Shown one piece after another: positions 50,137-58,965 of a stretch of 64,000 nt of DNA. The stretch's first letter is position 1, and the number at the start of each line of letters is the position of its first letter. Under the pieces are notes generated by a model. It was not told where the DNA came from and searched no databases. It saw only the letters and a program-made list of their open reading frames with translations. The stretch is taken from the NCBI RefSeq assembly GCF_007829335.1, contig NZ_VIWO01000007.1, forward strand, positions 425,329 through 489,328, written 5' to 3'. A program made the translations under genes and the position numbers. The stretch comes from Chitinophaga polysaccharea. Its GTDB lineage: Bacteria; Bacteroidota; Bacteroidia; Chitinophagales; Chitinophagaceae.

Positions 50137-51132
50137 TCAGCGAGGACTCTTCTCTTCAGGCCAGGCAAACCCTACTCCTCCATGCAGGTATCTCTCTGTT
50201 TCTTGTAAATAAAATGTATTTACTCCCTGGAGCCCGACTCCCGCATAGTAAATAAACTTATCTACATGTTCCTGGTATTCACCAAACTCGCGATAGTCCC
50301 TATGCAAGGCAATCATTTCTTCCAAATCCGCATTATGAATACGAAGAGCCTCTGCACAAGCCTCTTCCAGCGATAGATGATATTCCCGTTGCAGCACAAA
50401 GATCAGATTAAACACTTCTGTTCCCTTTGCCATTTCTTTTGGCAGAGAATGAATATCGTTTTGCCATGCAACAACTCTGACAATCAGGGATATGATTTTT
50501 TGTATGATGGGATGCTCAATGATATGGTTCGGCAGAACAAGGCCTGATTCAATCTCACCAAAGATCAGATACGGACGCATAAGAACGGAAAACTCACGAA
50601 TGACTTGGAAAAGGCTAAGAGAAGGGGGCAGATTGGTTACTTTAAAAGAATATTCTAATTCAATCCCATATCTGAAGGATTGATAAAAATAGTTGATGAA
50701 ACGCTCCATCCATATTTCAGGCATGAAAGCACGGAATTCGTTTCTGAGGATCGCCAGATGTTGATAAAGTGCATTTTCATCTGGTCCTGGTTGATCTCCT
50801 TTAAGAATAGCTGTACAACGGATCCGCTGTTGTTGGATTTCCTGAAGTGAGGAATGTTCTAATTGATCGTCGAGAACAACATATTGGAGCATGAACCTGT
50901 TGCAGGGAATAGCTTGCTCATACGTCAGGTCGGGCCACATACAGGCTGTACAGGCATGCAATCGCATCTTCTTGTATTTCACTTTTTGTACGTCTGTCAG
51001 AAAGGTGTAATCATTGTCGATCCAGGAATCCATATCCCGCCCCATTTGCTCTATATGCGAATTAACAAGATTGGGCCATGGATAATAATTTAAAGGAAGA
51101 TAGTTGCTGGATTTGAATTCTTCAGGTCTCAT
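50137..51132 (-). CDS. class I terpene synthase
   Basis: The 331 residues carry the class I motifs: the Asp-rich DDQLE (D88, D89, E92) and the NSE triad NDIHSLPKE (N225, S229, E233). A C-terminal RY pair (ERYLHG near residue 312) is also present. Bacterial enzymes of this size cyclise farnesyl or geranylgeranyl diphosphate to a volatile hydrocarbon or alcohol; Chitinophaga is known for several. No P450, methyltransferase or prenyl synthase is adjacent, so the product is probably used as such. It is monocistronic, in the accessory part of the window. Confidence 0.88.
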   Translation of the reverse strand: MRPEEFKSSNYLPLNYYPWPNLVNSHIEQMGRDMDSWIDNDYTFLTDVQKVKYKKMRLHACTACMWPDLTYEQAIPCNRFMLQYVVLDDQLEHSSLQEIQQQRIRCTAILKGDQPGPDENALYQHLAILRNEFRAFMPEIWMERFINYFYQSFRYGIELEYSFKVTNLPPSLSLFQVIREFSVLMRPYLIFGEIESGLVLPNHIIEHPIIQKIISLIVRVVAWQNDIHSLPKEMAKGTEVFNLIFVLQREYHLSLEEACAEALRIHNADLEEMIALHRDYREFGEYQEHVDKFIYYAGVGLQGVNTFYLQETERYLHGGVGFAWPEEKSPR

Positions 51133-51468
51133 ATTATAGCTTATATTTAGCGATAAATATAAATGTCATGCTAAAATAATGCACCATGTTTACAACCGCA
51201 TCCTGACAAAAAAATGTTGAATACCTTTTATTACTTTAGTAGTAAATGTCGTCTGTTACCTATACTGACTGTACATTATTGAAGCATATCATCATGCTGC
51301 ATTTTTCCTTAATATTTATTTAGAATGTTGCTTCAAAAGTAGAGAGGCATACTGCAGTAAATATACAGTTGGTTCATTTATAATACATCAAAAATCATTG
51401 TCGATTATCCCCTGCATTTCAGACAACAAGAAAATCATGAGTTCCAAATGCCTCCCATTGCCGCTACG
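51133..51468. other. spacer upstream of the terpene synthase gene
   Basis: An AT-rich spacer without a recognisable gene. It should hold the terpene synthase promoter, but no exact box is seen near its start. Confidence 0.4.
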
Positions 51469-51508
51469 GGGCTGACCAAAAAGTAAACTAATGCTTTTTG
51501 GTCAGCCC
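51469..51508 (-). terminator. hairpin downstream of the glycosidase-like gene
   Basis: A perfect 15-bp stem (51469-51483 with 51494-51508) contains A5/T5 tracts. It lies 10 bases past the stop codon of the minus-strand gene. No T run follows, so the T5 within the stem must serve if it terminates. Confidence 0.6.
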
Positions 51509-51517
51509 TCATTACAC

Positions 51518-52855
51518 TCACTTCACTTTCTTTGCCCAAGCCCTCAGCTGATTAATTGCATCATACAACACTCCCGCTTCACCTCTGAAATCGCCGGAGC
51601 CAGAGGCTTTCCCGGTACGCACATCGTACCACTCGTTGAATCCTTTATTCTTAATAACGCGGTCCAGCATCGGACTCATTTCTGCGTAAGCCTCTGCAGG
51701 CATACCATTAACGGCCAATGCTGTAATCATACGTCCGCCGAACCAGGTCCAGTCGCCGGCATTCTGATAAACATAGGCGGGCATATTGGGAAATACTTCT
51801 ACCGGGTAGGGCGGATAAACGGTCATTCCGATGGTAGCGAAAGGTTCCTTTTCTGCTGCGGCCAGGAACTGCTGGTTGATCTGCCTGATCTCTTTCTGAT
51901 CGTGCAATCCGGCCAGGATGGCGCAGGCGGTACCACCGGTATAAAGTATACTGCGTTCATCGAAAGAAGCCGGGAATGGGCTGCCATTCAGGTAAATATG
52001 CGGAATGTATTTGTTAGCGGCAGCATCCCACAAGTGTTTCCTGATATTTTTTCTAAGTGTAGCTGCAATATTTTTCCAGTTATCATGAGCCGGATAAGCT
52101 GCGGGTTTTATTACCAGGAAATCGTTGATAGCCAGCAGGAACATGGCATTGTCATAAATATCGATCGCCCATTTTGTTTTTTCATTCAGCGCAACGCCCC
52201 ATCCGGTTTCCGGCTGTACATCCCCCCAATCTATGGTGGTAGCACCTTTTACAAGGCCGTACTCTTTCGACCAGCGCTCATTTAAAATAAACCGCATAGC
52301 GGCTTCCATTCTTTGCAGCACGGTTTGATCGCCCACTTTTTCCTGGAGAATGCTTCTATCGCCGGTGACATCTATGTATTGTTTTACAGCCTGTATCAGC
52401 GATGACTCCTGGTCTGTTTCCACGGTATTCTTATGGCTTGCCCAGCCTGGAGCCAGCGCTGAGTAGCCGTATTTATAGCCGACGTTGGCTTGTTTTTCGT
52501 TGATGGCGCCATCGGGAATATTACCATCTGTACCTTGCAGCTTAAAGAAGAGGAGCAGCGCATCTTTTACATCCTGACGGCTGCGCACTTTCAAAGAACC
52601 TTTGATAAAGGTATTAAAGTCCCTGATCCAGATTTCTCCATAACCTGTGCCGGCGTTGAACCCGGTTAATACTTTTAACGCCCACGTCTGTACGGTATCC
52701 AGGCGACTATCACCCTGTATTTGTTGGGCCAACACCGTTTTGCTGATCCCCGCTGCTTCCACCCGGCCCGGATAGGATAACAACTTAAATTCGCCGCTCT
52801 GTGCATGAGCTGCCATCGCCAATATAACGGAAGGCAGTATTAATATTTTTTTCAT
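51518..52855 (-). CDS. exported (alpha/alpha)6-barrel glycosidase-like protein
   Basis: The 445 residues have a signal peptide (MKKILILPSVILAMAAHAQS). The body has the repeated helical hairpins of six-hairpin glycosidases, with TGYGEIWIRDFNTFIKGS near residue 70, FKLQGTDGNIPDGAIN near 110, TDQESSLIQAV near 150, KTKWAIDIYDNAMFLLA near 230 and GDWTWFGGRMITAL near 375. Asp and Glu in these segments line the cleft in related families (GH63, GH15-like), but I cannot name the family. It should cleave an oligosaccharide in the periplasm. Confidence 0.65.
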   Translation of the reverse strand: MKKILILPSVILAMAAHAQSGEFKLLSYPGRVEAAGISKTVLAQQIQGDSRLDTVQTWALKVLTGFNAGTGYGEIWIRDFNTFIKGSLKVRSRQDVKDALLLFFKLQGTDGNIPDGAINEKQANVGYKYGYSALAPGWASHKNTVETDQESSLIQAVKQYIDVTGDRSILQEKVGDQTVLQRMEAAMRFILNERWSKEYGLVKGATTIDWGDVQPETGWGVALNEKTKWAIDIYDNAMFLLAINDFLVIKPAAYPAHDNWKNIAATLRKNIRKHLWDAAANKYIPHIYLNGSPFPASFDERSILYTGGTACAILAGLHDQKEIRQINQQFLAAAEKEPFATIGMTVYPPYPVEVFPNMPAYVYQNAGDWTWFGGRMITALAVNGMPAEAYAEMSPMLDRVIKNKGFNEWYDVRTGKASGSGDFRGEAGVLYDAINQLRAWAKKVK

Positions 52856-53263
52856 TTATCGTTACTTATTGTGTATAAAATGTAAATTCTTCCATAGTCA
52901 TAAACCGGCTATTGCATTAGTCAGCAACTTAAGCTGGTAATTTTTCATATCAGCGCCGGGCAGAATTCTTATTTGTATATACATAAATACATATTAAAAT
53001 GATACCGTCAAATTTTTTCAGGGAAAAATTTCTTTTCCAGCTAAAATTCATACTTAATCAGACGACTACACATACCCTATAAAAGGCCATACAAGTAAAT
53101 ATTTTACAAAACATCCCTCCTTCGGATTTTTTTAGGGGACATCGTTATATATGTATGTACATTATAACATAATGAAATATAGAAAGCGGCTACAGCAAAT
53201 CTTCCTGTGATGTGGTAAAAAAGTCCTTTTACATTTTTTGTTACCTTCAATACCACTATAAAC
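52856..53263. other. spacer between divergent glycosidase-like and methyltransferase genes
   Basis: An AT-rich stretch with no gene; minus-strand frames here have no features. It must contain both divergent promoters, but no strong box is evident. Confidence 0.4.
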
Positions 53264-53908
53264 ATGCTTATGGAAAATGAATCCACACCACCGGAATTCT
53301 GGGACGCCGCTTTCACGGAAAAACAAGAGATGTGGGGCTTTGAGCCGTCTAAATCCGCGATCCTGACAAAAGACTTTTTTGTGCAGCAGGGTATTAAAAA
53401 TGTGCTCATCCCTGGAATAGGCTATGGCAGGAATGCCCAGGTTTTCAGAGATAATGGTATGAAGGTAACAGGAATCGAGATATCCGCCACTGCGATACAA
53501 ATGGCGGAAAAGCACTACGGCACAGGAATGGTCATCTACCATGGCTCTGTTACTGATATGCCGTTTGACCATGACCGTTATGACGGCATATTCTGTTATG
53601 CGCTCATTCATTTGTTAGACAGTAACGAAAGAGCTAAACTTATCCGCAACTGCTATCATCAATTGTCAGAGAATGGATACATGGTGTTTACCGTAATTTC
53701 AAAAGAGGCGCCCACCTACGGCAAGGGCACATTTATCAGCCAGGACCGCTACGAAATGTTTGGAGGTGTTAATATGTTCTTTTACGATAGAACATCTATC
53801 CAGGAAGAGTTTGGGCAATCGGGCTTGTTTGATATTATGGAGGTAAATGAAAATTATCCCTTCTTTTTGATTAAGTGTAAGAAGGGGGATAATATACCGC
53901 AACAGTAA
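53264..53908 (+). CDS. class I SAM-dependent methyltransferase
   Basis: The 214 residues have the Rossmann methyltransferase motif I NVLIPGIGYGRNAQVF near residue 48, the acidic end of strand 2 in GIEIS near 72, and DGIFCYALIHLL near 108. The layout (TPPEFWDAAFTEKQEMWGFEPS, then IP-G-GYGR) is close to the TehB/thiopurine methyltransferase group, which alkylates small molecules. It stands alone; the substrate is unknown. MENEST (53270) is an alternative start. Confidence 0.82.
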   Translation: MLMENESTPPEFWDAAFTEKQEMWGFEPSKSAILTKDFFVQQGIKNVLIPGIGYGRNAQVFRDNGMKVTGIEISATAIQMAEKHYGTGMVIYHGSVTDMPFDHDRYDGIFCYALIHLLDSNERAKLIRNCYHQLSENGYMVFTVISKEAPTYGKGTFISQDRYEMFGGVNMFFYDRTSIQEEFGQSGLFDIMEVNENYPFFLIKCKKGDNIPQQ

Positions 53909-53946
53909 ACCCTTTCATCTTTTGACAATAAAGATGAAAGGGTTTA
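53906..53946 (+). terminator. terminator of the methyltransferase gene
   Basis: A perfect 17-bp stem (53906-53922 with 53930-53946) around a 7-base loop overlaps the stop codon. It can work in both directions and also ends the remnant gene to its right. Confidence 0.8.
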
Positions 53947-53989
53947 TCATAAAGTTACAATTTCCATCAGTTAATAACCACTTGTAGAA

Positions 53990-54413
53990 CTAGTATGATA
54001 GTGCCCACGTAAATACTCCAAACCAAGTGTTTGCCATAAACCCGGTAAGTTGATTGTTGCTATTATACGTGTAAGTATAAGCGGTTTTCTGTCCATCCCT
54101 GGAAGAGCCGGCAAGCATGTTTTTATTAACGAAGCTTGATCAGTAGCTACGTCGTACAATCCCAGATTATTAACATAGTTAAGTAAAACCAGGGATTTAA
54201 AAACGTTAATCTCACTGGTACATGTATAGATAGTTTCCCCATTAAACCGCCCGGCATTATCATATTCCTTACTACTGGTAATATTACCGTTCGTTACTTC
54301 ATAGATAAAATACTGTCGTAATTTAAATGTTGTTGGGTCATTGGAATCAGCACTATAATAGCTTTTCTTTGAGAGTACACCGTTGGTATATTCATATATA
54401 AAAACGGCTCAGG
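53990..54413 (-). pseudogene. frameshifted remnant of a YD-repeat-like exported protein
   Basis: On the minus strand a frame from about 54413 encodes VFIYEYTNGVLSKKSYYSA ... FIYEVTNGNITSSKEYDNAGRF, i.e. the YxYxNGxL and YDNAGR patterns of YD-repeat-like lipoproteins. Around 54117-54127, in a TTAATAAAAACATG run, the frame breaks. The other phase continues sensibly as NMLAGSSRDGQKTAYTYTYN then NSNNQLTGF up to the TAG at 53990-53992. The 5' end is also missing: a TGA precedes the fragment. One base gained or lost in the A5 run explains the shift. Confidence 0.65.
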
Positions 54414-54792
54414 CCTCCCCAAAGACTATGGTATATTGATATTAAGACTACTGATTTCAGGAGGCTACAACCTATTCCCGAAGCGCAAACCGGCGCTAAC
54501 GCTAATATGAATCAAAATCCGGGGCACTAGCACCAACCATGCGCACGTAAGAACCGGGAACATTTAGTTCCTGTTTTTTATTATCTCTTATTTTATATAG
54601 TTTGATTAAAAGACAGGTCTGCAATAAAGCTTACGCTTCATGCAGATCCTGTCTTGGTCCGGCAATCCCTCATGCCGTTGCTTTGTAGCGCTGCGCTCCC
54701 GGATGTGATGAGCATAGAAAGGTCATTACCCTGTTAGAGGTAGCGCAACAAAGCATCCATGCAGTTCGTAAATGATAGAGGGAGAACCTGGC
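54414..54792. other. spacer with a long imperfect hairpin
   Basis: No gene is seen. At 54610-54655 a stem of 14 bp with one bulge (AAGACAGG-TCTGCA) plus an inner AAGC/GCTT forms a long hairpin. A short hairpin GGAAC/GTTCC followed by a T run lies at about 54557-54580. It may be the decayed edge of the remnant gene or of a small mobile element. Confidence 0.45.
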
Positions 54793-55359
54793 TTACAGGT
54801 GAGCGGGACTAAAGTAACCGCGTAAAATTTTTACGGCAGTACCGATTTGATTCTTTACGGTTTGAATACTGGTATTCATTTCCGCAGCAATTTCTTTATG
54901 ACTCTTTTGTTCATAATGTCTTAAACGGAAGGCCGCGGAGGACTTCGGCGGTACTTTCTTCTTCAGCGCGCTGTTTACCTGTGTATAGATTTCTTTGCTT
55001 TCCAGCGGGTCATTAGGTAGAAAAGGTTCATCCGGAATATCGGAAATAAATTTCTTCTCCCTGGTAATCTTATTCAAACAACGGTTACGAATACTGGCAT
55101 ACAGATAGTTCTTCATGATGCTGGCTTTGTCCCTGTTTTGATAATTAATATCAATTTTGAGAAACAGCTTCTTATGCCAGAAATCCATGAAAAATTCCTG
55201 CAGCAAATCTTCTGCCTTGTCTACGTCTTTCAACATATCACAAGCCATGACCATTAACATGTGATGGTACTTATGGTACACAGTTGTAAAAGCTTGCGCG
55301 CTCCCATCTTTTAGCAGATCCAGGAGGACCGCATCTTGGTTGTTTTGTTGCATTCTCAT
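54793..55359 (-). CDS. RNA polymerase sigma factor, ECF type
   Basis: The 188 residues include sigma region 2 (YHHMLMVMACDMLKDVDKAEDLLQEFFMDFWHKK; about 28-65) and region 4 with its helix-turn-helix (RLRHYEQKSHKEIAAEMNTSIQTVKNQIGTAVKIL; about 145-180). This group in Bacteroidota normally has a FecR-like anti-sigma and a SusC/SusD pair next to it; none is present, so it is an orphan. Either M1 or M3 (MQQN) may be the start. Confidence 0.88.
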   Translation of the reverse strand: MRMQQNNQDAVLLDLLKDGSAQAFTTVYHKYHHMLMVMACDMLKDVDKAEDLLQEFFMDFWHKKLFLKIDINYQNRDKASIMKNYLYASIRNRCLNKITREKKFISDIPDEPFLPNDPLESKEIYTQVNSALKKKVPPKSSAAFRLRHYEQKSHKEIAAEMNTSIQTVKNQIGTAVKILRGYFSPAHL

Positions 55360-55694
55360 TTCCTTTTAGAGAGACTGGTTAGGAAAAAATACTTATTCTA
55401 TTGTTGTCGATAATTAGAAAAAATGAATTTTCTATGGTTTATTACCGTGGTTGAAAGTGGTTTATTTTGCATTCTTTACTTTAAAACTTAACCTAAAAGT
55501 AATGCTATAAAACATGTCAAATGGTTAATACATTGTTAAGCAGGAATGTTTAAATATCTGTAAGAATCAATCCCATAGCGGAAAGGGCAAATTTACATTT
55601 ATTAAGCGAGGGAGGCATAAGAAACCAAACAATTGCATAATATAAGGGCACCCAAAACAGGGTTAACAAACACATCATCAACATAAAAAAACGA
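55360..55694. other. spacer between the ECF sigma and cupin genes
   Basis: An AT-rich spacer upstream of the ECF sigma gene on the minus strand. It holds an AAAGGAAATG ribosome-binding-like stretch next to the start, but no gene or hairpin that I can support. Confidence 0.4.
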
Positions 55695-56039
55695 TCAGGG
55701 CTTTAGAAAATCACCGTCTATGATCAGCAATTTTACTCCAGCATCAGATATAGAACGATGACTACTCATCTCATCTGCTACTACGTAAGTCATCCCCTCC
55801 GACAATTCAAAGCGATCACCATTCTGCAATTCACTTACGAAAGCGCCCTGCAAGCAGTGCACCACATGCCCTTTCCGGCACCAGTGATCGGCCAGGTATC
55901 CGGGAGAATATTCTACAATACGCAAGCGAAGACCTGGCAACTGCAAGGTTTGCCACCAGGCAGTTCCCGTTTCACCGGGATGTACCGTCTTTTCAATAGC
56001 GGTCCAGTCAATCGTTTGAAAAGGATAATTTGCACTCAT
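55695..56039 (-). CDS. DHCW-motif cupin fold protein
   Basis: The 114-residue single-domain cupin begins MSANYPFQTIDWTAIEKTVH and carries GYLADHWCRKGHVVHCLQGAF near residue 47, in which D, H, W and C form the family's name motif in a permuted order (DHWC). The end is GVKLLIIDGDFL. The function of this family is unknown; a metal site with His and Cys is likely. It follows the lipoprotein gene by 10 bases. Confidence 0.85.
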   Translation of the reverse strand: MSANYPFQTIDWTAIEKTVHPGETGTAWWQTLQLPGLRLRIVEYSPGYLADHWCRKGHVVHCLQGAFVSELQNGDRFELSEGMTYVVADEMSSHRSISDAGVKLLIIDGDFLKP

Positions 56040-56049
56040 AATAAAGTGT

Positions 56050-56520
56050 TTAACGTAAACGGATATACGCTTCTATGATTTCGTGGTTTACCTGCAGGCT
56101 ATCAATCTTCTCTATACCACGCTGTATCAGCGTATCGTTGTGCAATTCAAGCGTAAAAGAGAAATGCTTATCCTCCCAACCCCGGTAGCTGCAGTATTGC
56201 AGGTGCTCTTCATATTTATCGCCCGACAATACATAGGTGCCCGCGCCGGATGAATATACGGCGTTACTGGTATCAGTACCTTTTGACAAGTCGTGCTGAA
56301 AAAAAGCAAAATGACTGCCGTTAAATAGCTTGATCATTTCTCTCCCCGCCACCGGGAAGGTACTGGTGGTATCGCCATTCTTAATCATTTTACTATAGGC
56401 CAACTTCCAGGTGCCGGTAAGGGTGGATCCTGGCGCCGTTGAAGCTGCAGGCATTTTTTCGCCACAGGCAGTAAATGCTAATGCCATTATACCAATGGCG
56501 GAGAGTAATCGAAGGTTCAT
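56050..56520 (-). CDS. small lipoprotein, lipocalin-like
   Basis: The start at 56520 gives MNLRLLSAIGIMALAFTACG, a lipoprotein signal with the lipobox cysteine at position 19; the frame extends 23 codons upstream over the truncated sigma gene. The 156-residue product has a LTGTWKLAYSKMIKNGD segment after the Cys and eight alternating strands, the usual lipocalin-like pattern of small Bacteroidota lipoproteins. The role is unknown. It is in a minus-strand cluster with the cupin gene. Confidence 0.72.
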   Translation of the reverse strand: MNLRLLSAIGIMALAFTACGEKMPAASTAPGSTLTGTWKLAYSKMIKNGDTTSTFPVAGREMIKLFNGSHFAFFQHDLSKGTDTSNAVYSSGAGTYVLSGDKYEEHLQYCSYRGWEDKHFSFTLELHNDTLIQRGIEKIDSLQVNHEIIEAYIRLR

Positions 56521-56540
56521 GTCTGTTATAGTTGTTTTAA

Positions 56541-56726
56541 TCATAACGGGTATCTGACATGCCGGATTACTCTGGCATGTTGAAAGCAATCATAAAATTT
56601 CAATAGTTGATAAATGATCTCCTGTGTTAAATCCTGTTGATCATCTGCTTCATCCATGTACATTTTCGCGATCTTATGGATGATGTCCTTATTAGCCGCT
56701 ATCTGTTCCAGAAATTCCTTTTCCAT
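56541..56726 (-). pseudogene. truncated ECF sigma factor
   Basis: The frame starting at 56726 encodes MEKEFLEQIAANKDIIHKIA then KMYMDEADDQQDLTQEII. This is the N-terminus of an ECF sigma factor up to the middle of region 2, and the expected core-binding and promoter-recognition helices are missing. The frame ends after 61 residues with the unrelated ending RHVRYPL, next to a CATGCC...GGCATG inverted repeat (56559-56580). Full-length relatives have about 160-180 residues. It is probably a deletion remnant; a short functional form cannot be excluded. Confidence 0.65.
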
Positions 56727-56746
56727 GGGTTCCAAAGTACAGGGCT

Positions 56747-57607
56747 TTAATTCATAATGGGCGTCACGGTATATCCCTGCTTTCTCAGCAAGGCAATGAT
56801 GCCTATGGGCCCGCCCAGGTGGCCTGCACCTACGGCGAAAAAGCTGGAACCTTTTTGCATCATTTCCGGCATTTCTGTTACCCAATGATGGTTTCTTTCT
56901 TCCAACATTATCTGGATGGTATGCTTGTCCATTAATTCCTCCACCATCCTGTTATATAAGGCGCTTACATCTTCCGCTTTATAATTTTCTACCATCTGGT
57001 TCATCATTATCCGGGCGCTGTCAAATTCTTTTACCTGGGTAATAATCTGCTCGTCTGAAAATGCTTTATTCATCAGGTCGAGCTGCTCTTGTATCGTTTC
57101 CAATGCTCCCACCGGCAATTGTTTGGATGTTGCCATCTGGTTAAAGGTCATTTCATATGATTTGGGTTGCGCACACGAAAATAATTTCTGCATCATCAGG
57201 GCCATTACCATGGTGAGTTTGAAGTTATCGAAAGGCTTCAGGGGCATACCCATTTTTTGCTGCATCAGGGAATCCAGCGTAGCATATTCTGTTGGAGAAA
57301 GTTTTTTGCTGAGTGGTGTGTCCGCTCTCATAGCCGCTTTCACCAATGCAGGTGTGGAAGGGTTAAATAAATCGGTCTCCAGCACCAGCTGCGATGCTTG
57401 GTCGAATGCATTTTTTGTTTTAGGAGCTATTTTAAAGTCGGCGTCACATATCATATGGATAGTACCGTACAGGTAAGACGGTTGGGGTAATCCTTTCCCG
57501 GTTACTTTCCAGAGGAGCGATTTTTCCAGCTGGGGCTGTTGTTGTCCGCTGGCACTGCCGGTAAAAAGGCCAACAAATAAAATGGCTAACAGGACTATAG
57601 TTTTCAT
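56747..57607 (-). CDS. TraB/GumN family protein
   Basis: The start at 57607 gives MKTIVLLAILFVGLFTGSAS, a signal peptide; upstream codons in frame lack one. The 286 residues include SLLWKVTGKGLPQPSYLYGTIHM with the GxxH motif, and the second motif FFAVGAGHLGGPIGIIALLRKQGY near the C-terminus. These are the two conserved blocks of the TIKI/TraB/GumN metalloprotease-like clan. It is exported; the substrate is unknown. It ends 20 bases before the truncated sigma gene. Confidence 0.85.
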   Translation of the reverse strand: MKTIVLLAILFVGLFTGSASGQQQPQLEKSLLWKVTGKGLPQPSYLYGTIHMICDADFKIAPKTKNAFDQASQLVLETDLFNPSTPALVKAAMRADTPLSKKLSPTEYATLDSLMQQKMGMPLKPFDNFKLTMVMALMMQKLFSCAQPKSYEMTFNQMATSKQLPVGALETIQEQLDLMNKAFSDEQIITQVKEFDSARIMMNQMVENYKAEDVSALYNRMVEELMDKHTIQIMLEERNHHWVTEMPEMMQKGSSFFAVGAGHLGGPIGIIALLRKQGYTVTPIMN

Positions 57608-57749
57608 GATGTATTGCATATTGGGTTTTATTTGGAAGATTAGTAGCCGAAACAATGATTTCATTACAGCAAGGGGCTGTTTTTTTTATTTTTTTGGGAG
57701 AGAAAGGTATGCAGCATTATTTTATCGCTGCATACCTGTGTATCCATAT

Positions 57750-58865
57750 TTATTCAAACGGCAACTCTGGCCGTTTGGCAGCGACGTGATTCAAATTGTG
57801 CTCAATCATTTTTTCCAGCAGGTAGTAGCCTGCGTTCGGCCGTACATGGGCATATTCGCGTTCCAGTTTGGTAATGGGCGATAGCCAGTATAAATTCACT
57901 TTATCTCCATATACTTCCGGTAGCTGGATTTCCGGCCCGTTGTACAGGGCGGAGGAAAGCACTACACTTTCGAAAGGAGCTACCAATTCGTCAGATTTAA
58001 CCGTATGCCCTTCTCCCAGCCAGGTCACCTGTTTCCAGGGACGGTCGGCCAGTCCCGACATAAAGCTGCCCATATTCATCATTTCCTTGTCGCTGAAATC
58101 GTCTTTACGGAAAGCCATGGCCAGCTCCATTCTCCGGAAACCAGGAGATCTTTCATTATACAACAACTCCACCCATGGCATGGGCCGTATACTTACGCCT
58201 AACGTGAGCAAATACACGATGCCGTCTTTTTCAAATTTGCCGATAGCCATCGGTGGCCATTGATCACCATCTATCGCATAGTATTGCTGCAGGGGACCAA
58301 AAGCTCCCTCGTAAGCTTTAATAAATTTGTCCTGCAAAATACTCCATGTCTGAGAGGTTTCGTCCGACCATTCCTTCCAGAAGGCAATGGCCTGATCTAC
58401 CCGGTCATACATAGCGTTGGTACCTCTTTTTCCCAGAGGCATCAGGCGGTCGGTGTCACCGGCGCCGATACAATCAGCCGCATATGCCACCGAATGTTCT
58501 TCGTTATATAAACTCCAGCCGGGGATAACTCCCAGTATTTCGTCATCGTACATAACGGCGGCGCCATCACCTTCCTCCAGCCATACAATTGCCAGCCGCT
58601 CTTTTTCCAATGGTTCCTTTCCCTGCGGATGATTACAGAAAGCCACTTCCAACATAGGCGCCATACCTTCTTTCATAGCGGCCACATCTTTCTTTGCAGG
58701 GGCAGGCATTAAATTGCGCAACCAGCAAGGGCGCGGAGAATATTTAGACGTCAGCAATTCAGACGGATAAAGATAAAAATAAGCTACCCGGTCGTCCTGT
58801 TCTACTACGGCATACAAAGTACCTCTATTATTAGCTTGTTCTATCAACATTACCGGTTCAGACAT
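57750..58865 (-). CDS. SUFU (suppressor of fused) domain protein
   Basis: The start at 58865 (MSEPVMLIEQANNRG) is chosen because an exact TAAATTTG -7 box (58887-58894) lies inside the longer frame that begins at 58904. The 371 residues have an unassigned N-terminal half with LPLGKRGTNAMYDRVDQAI-like helices, and a C-terminal SUFU-type domain at about 195-360 (IGKFEKDGIVYLLTLGVSIRPMPW, FESVVLSSALYNGPEIQLPEVYGDKVNLYWLSPITKLEREYA). Bacterial SUFU domains often act as immunity proteins against secreted toxins. No toxin gene is adjacent. Confidence 0.7.
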   Translation of the reverse strand: MSEPVMLIEQANNRGTLYAVVEQDDRVAYFYLYPSELLTSKYSPRPCWLRNLMPAPAKKDVAAMKEGMAPMLEVAFCNHPQGKEPLEKERLAIVWLEEGDGAAVMYDDEILGVIPGWSLYNEEHSVAYAADCIGAGDTDRLMPLGKRGTNAMYDRVDQAIAFWKEWSDETSQTWSILQDKFIKAYEGAFGPLQQYYAIDGDQWPPMAIGKFEKDGIVYLLTLGVSIRPMPWVELLYNERSPGFRRMELAMAFRKDDFSDKEMMNMGSFMSGLADRPWKQVTWLGEGHTVKSDELVAPFESVVLSSALYNGPEIQLPEVYGDKVNLYWLSPITKLEREYAHVRPNAGYYLLEKMIEHNLNHVAAKRPELPFE

Positions 58866-58886
58866 AATTACATTTTTTAGATCCTT

Positions 58887-58894
58887 CAAATTTA
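58887..58894 (-). promoter_or_regulatory. -7 box of the SUFU-domain gene
   Basis: TAAATTTG on the minus strand matches TAnnTTTG exactly and lies 21 bases before the ATG at 58865, leaving a leader of about 14 nt. No good -33 TTG is seen. Confidence 0.5.
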
Positions 58895-58965
58895 ATGCAT
58901 TCAACCCAGTACTATAAATCCTGGTTTATTTGCTGTATTTTGTCAATTATACAATTCATTTTCAC

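Noticed and set aside
53971..54159. 62-codon minus-strand frame as an independent gene
   Set aside because: It is the out-of-phase reading of the end of the YD-repeat-like remnant; the sensible phase (TAYTYTYNSNNQL) is the other one.
56541..56885. 114-codon frame as a full gene
   Set aside because: Its first 53 codons overlap the TraB/GumN gene in another phase and have shadow composition; only the part from 56726 matches a family.
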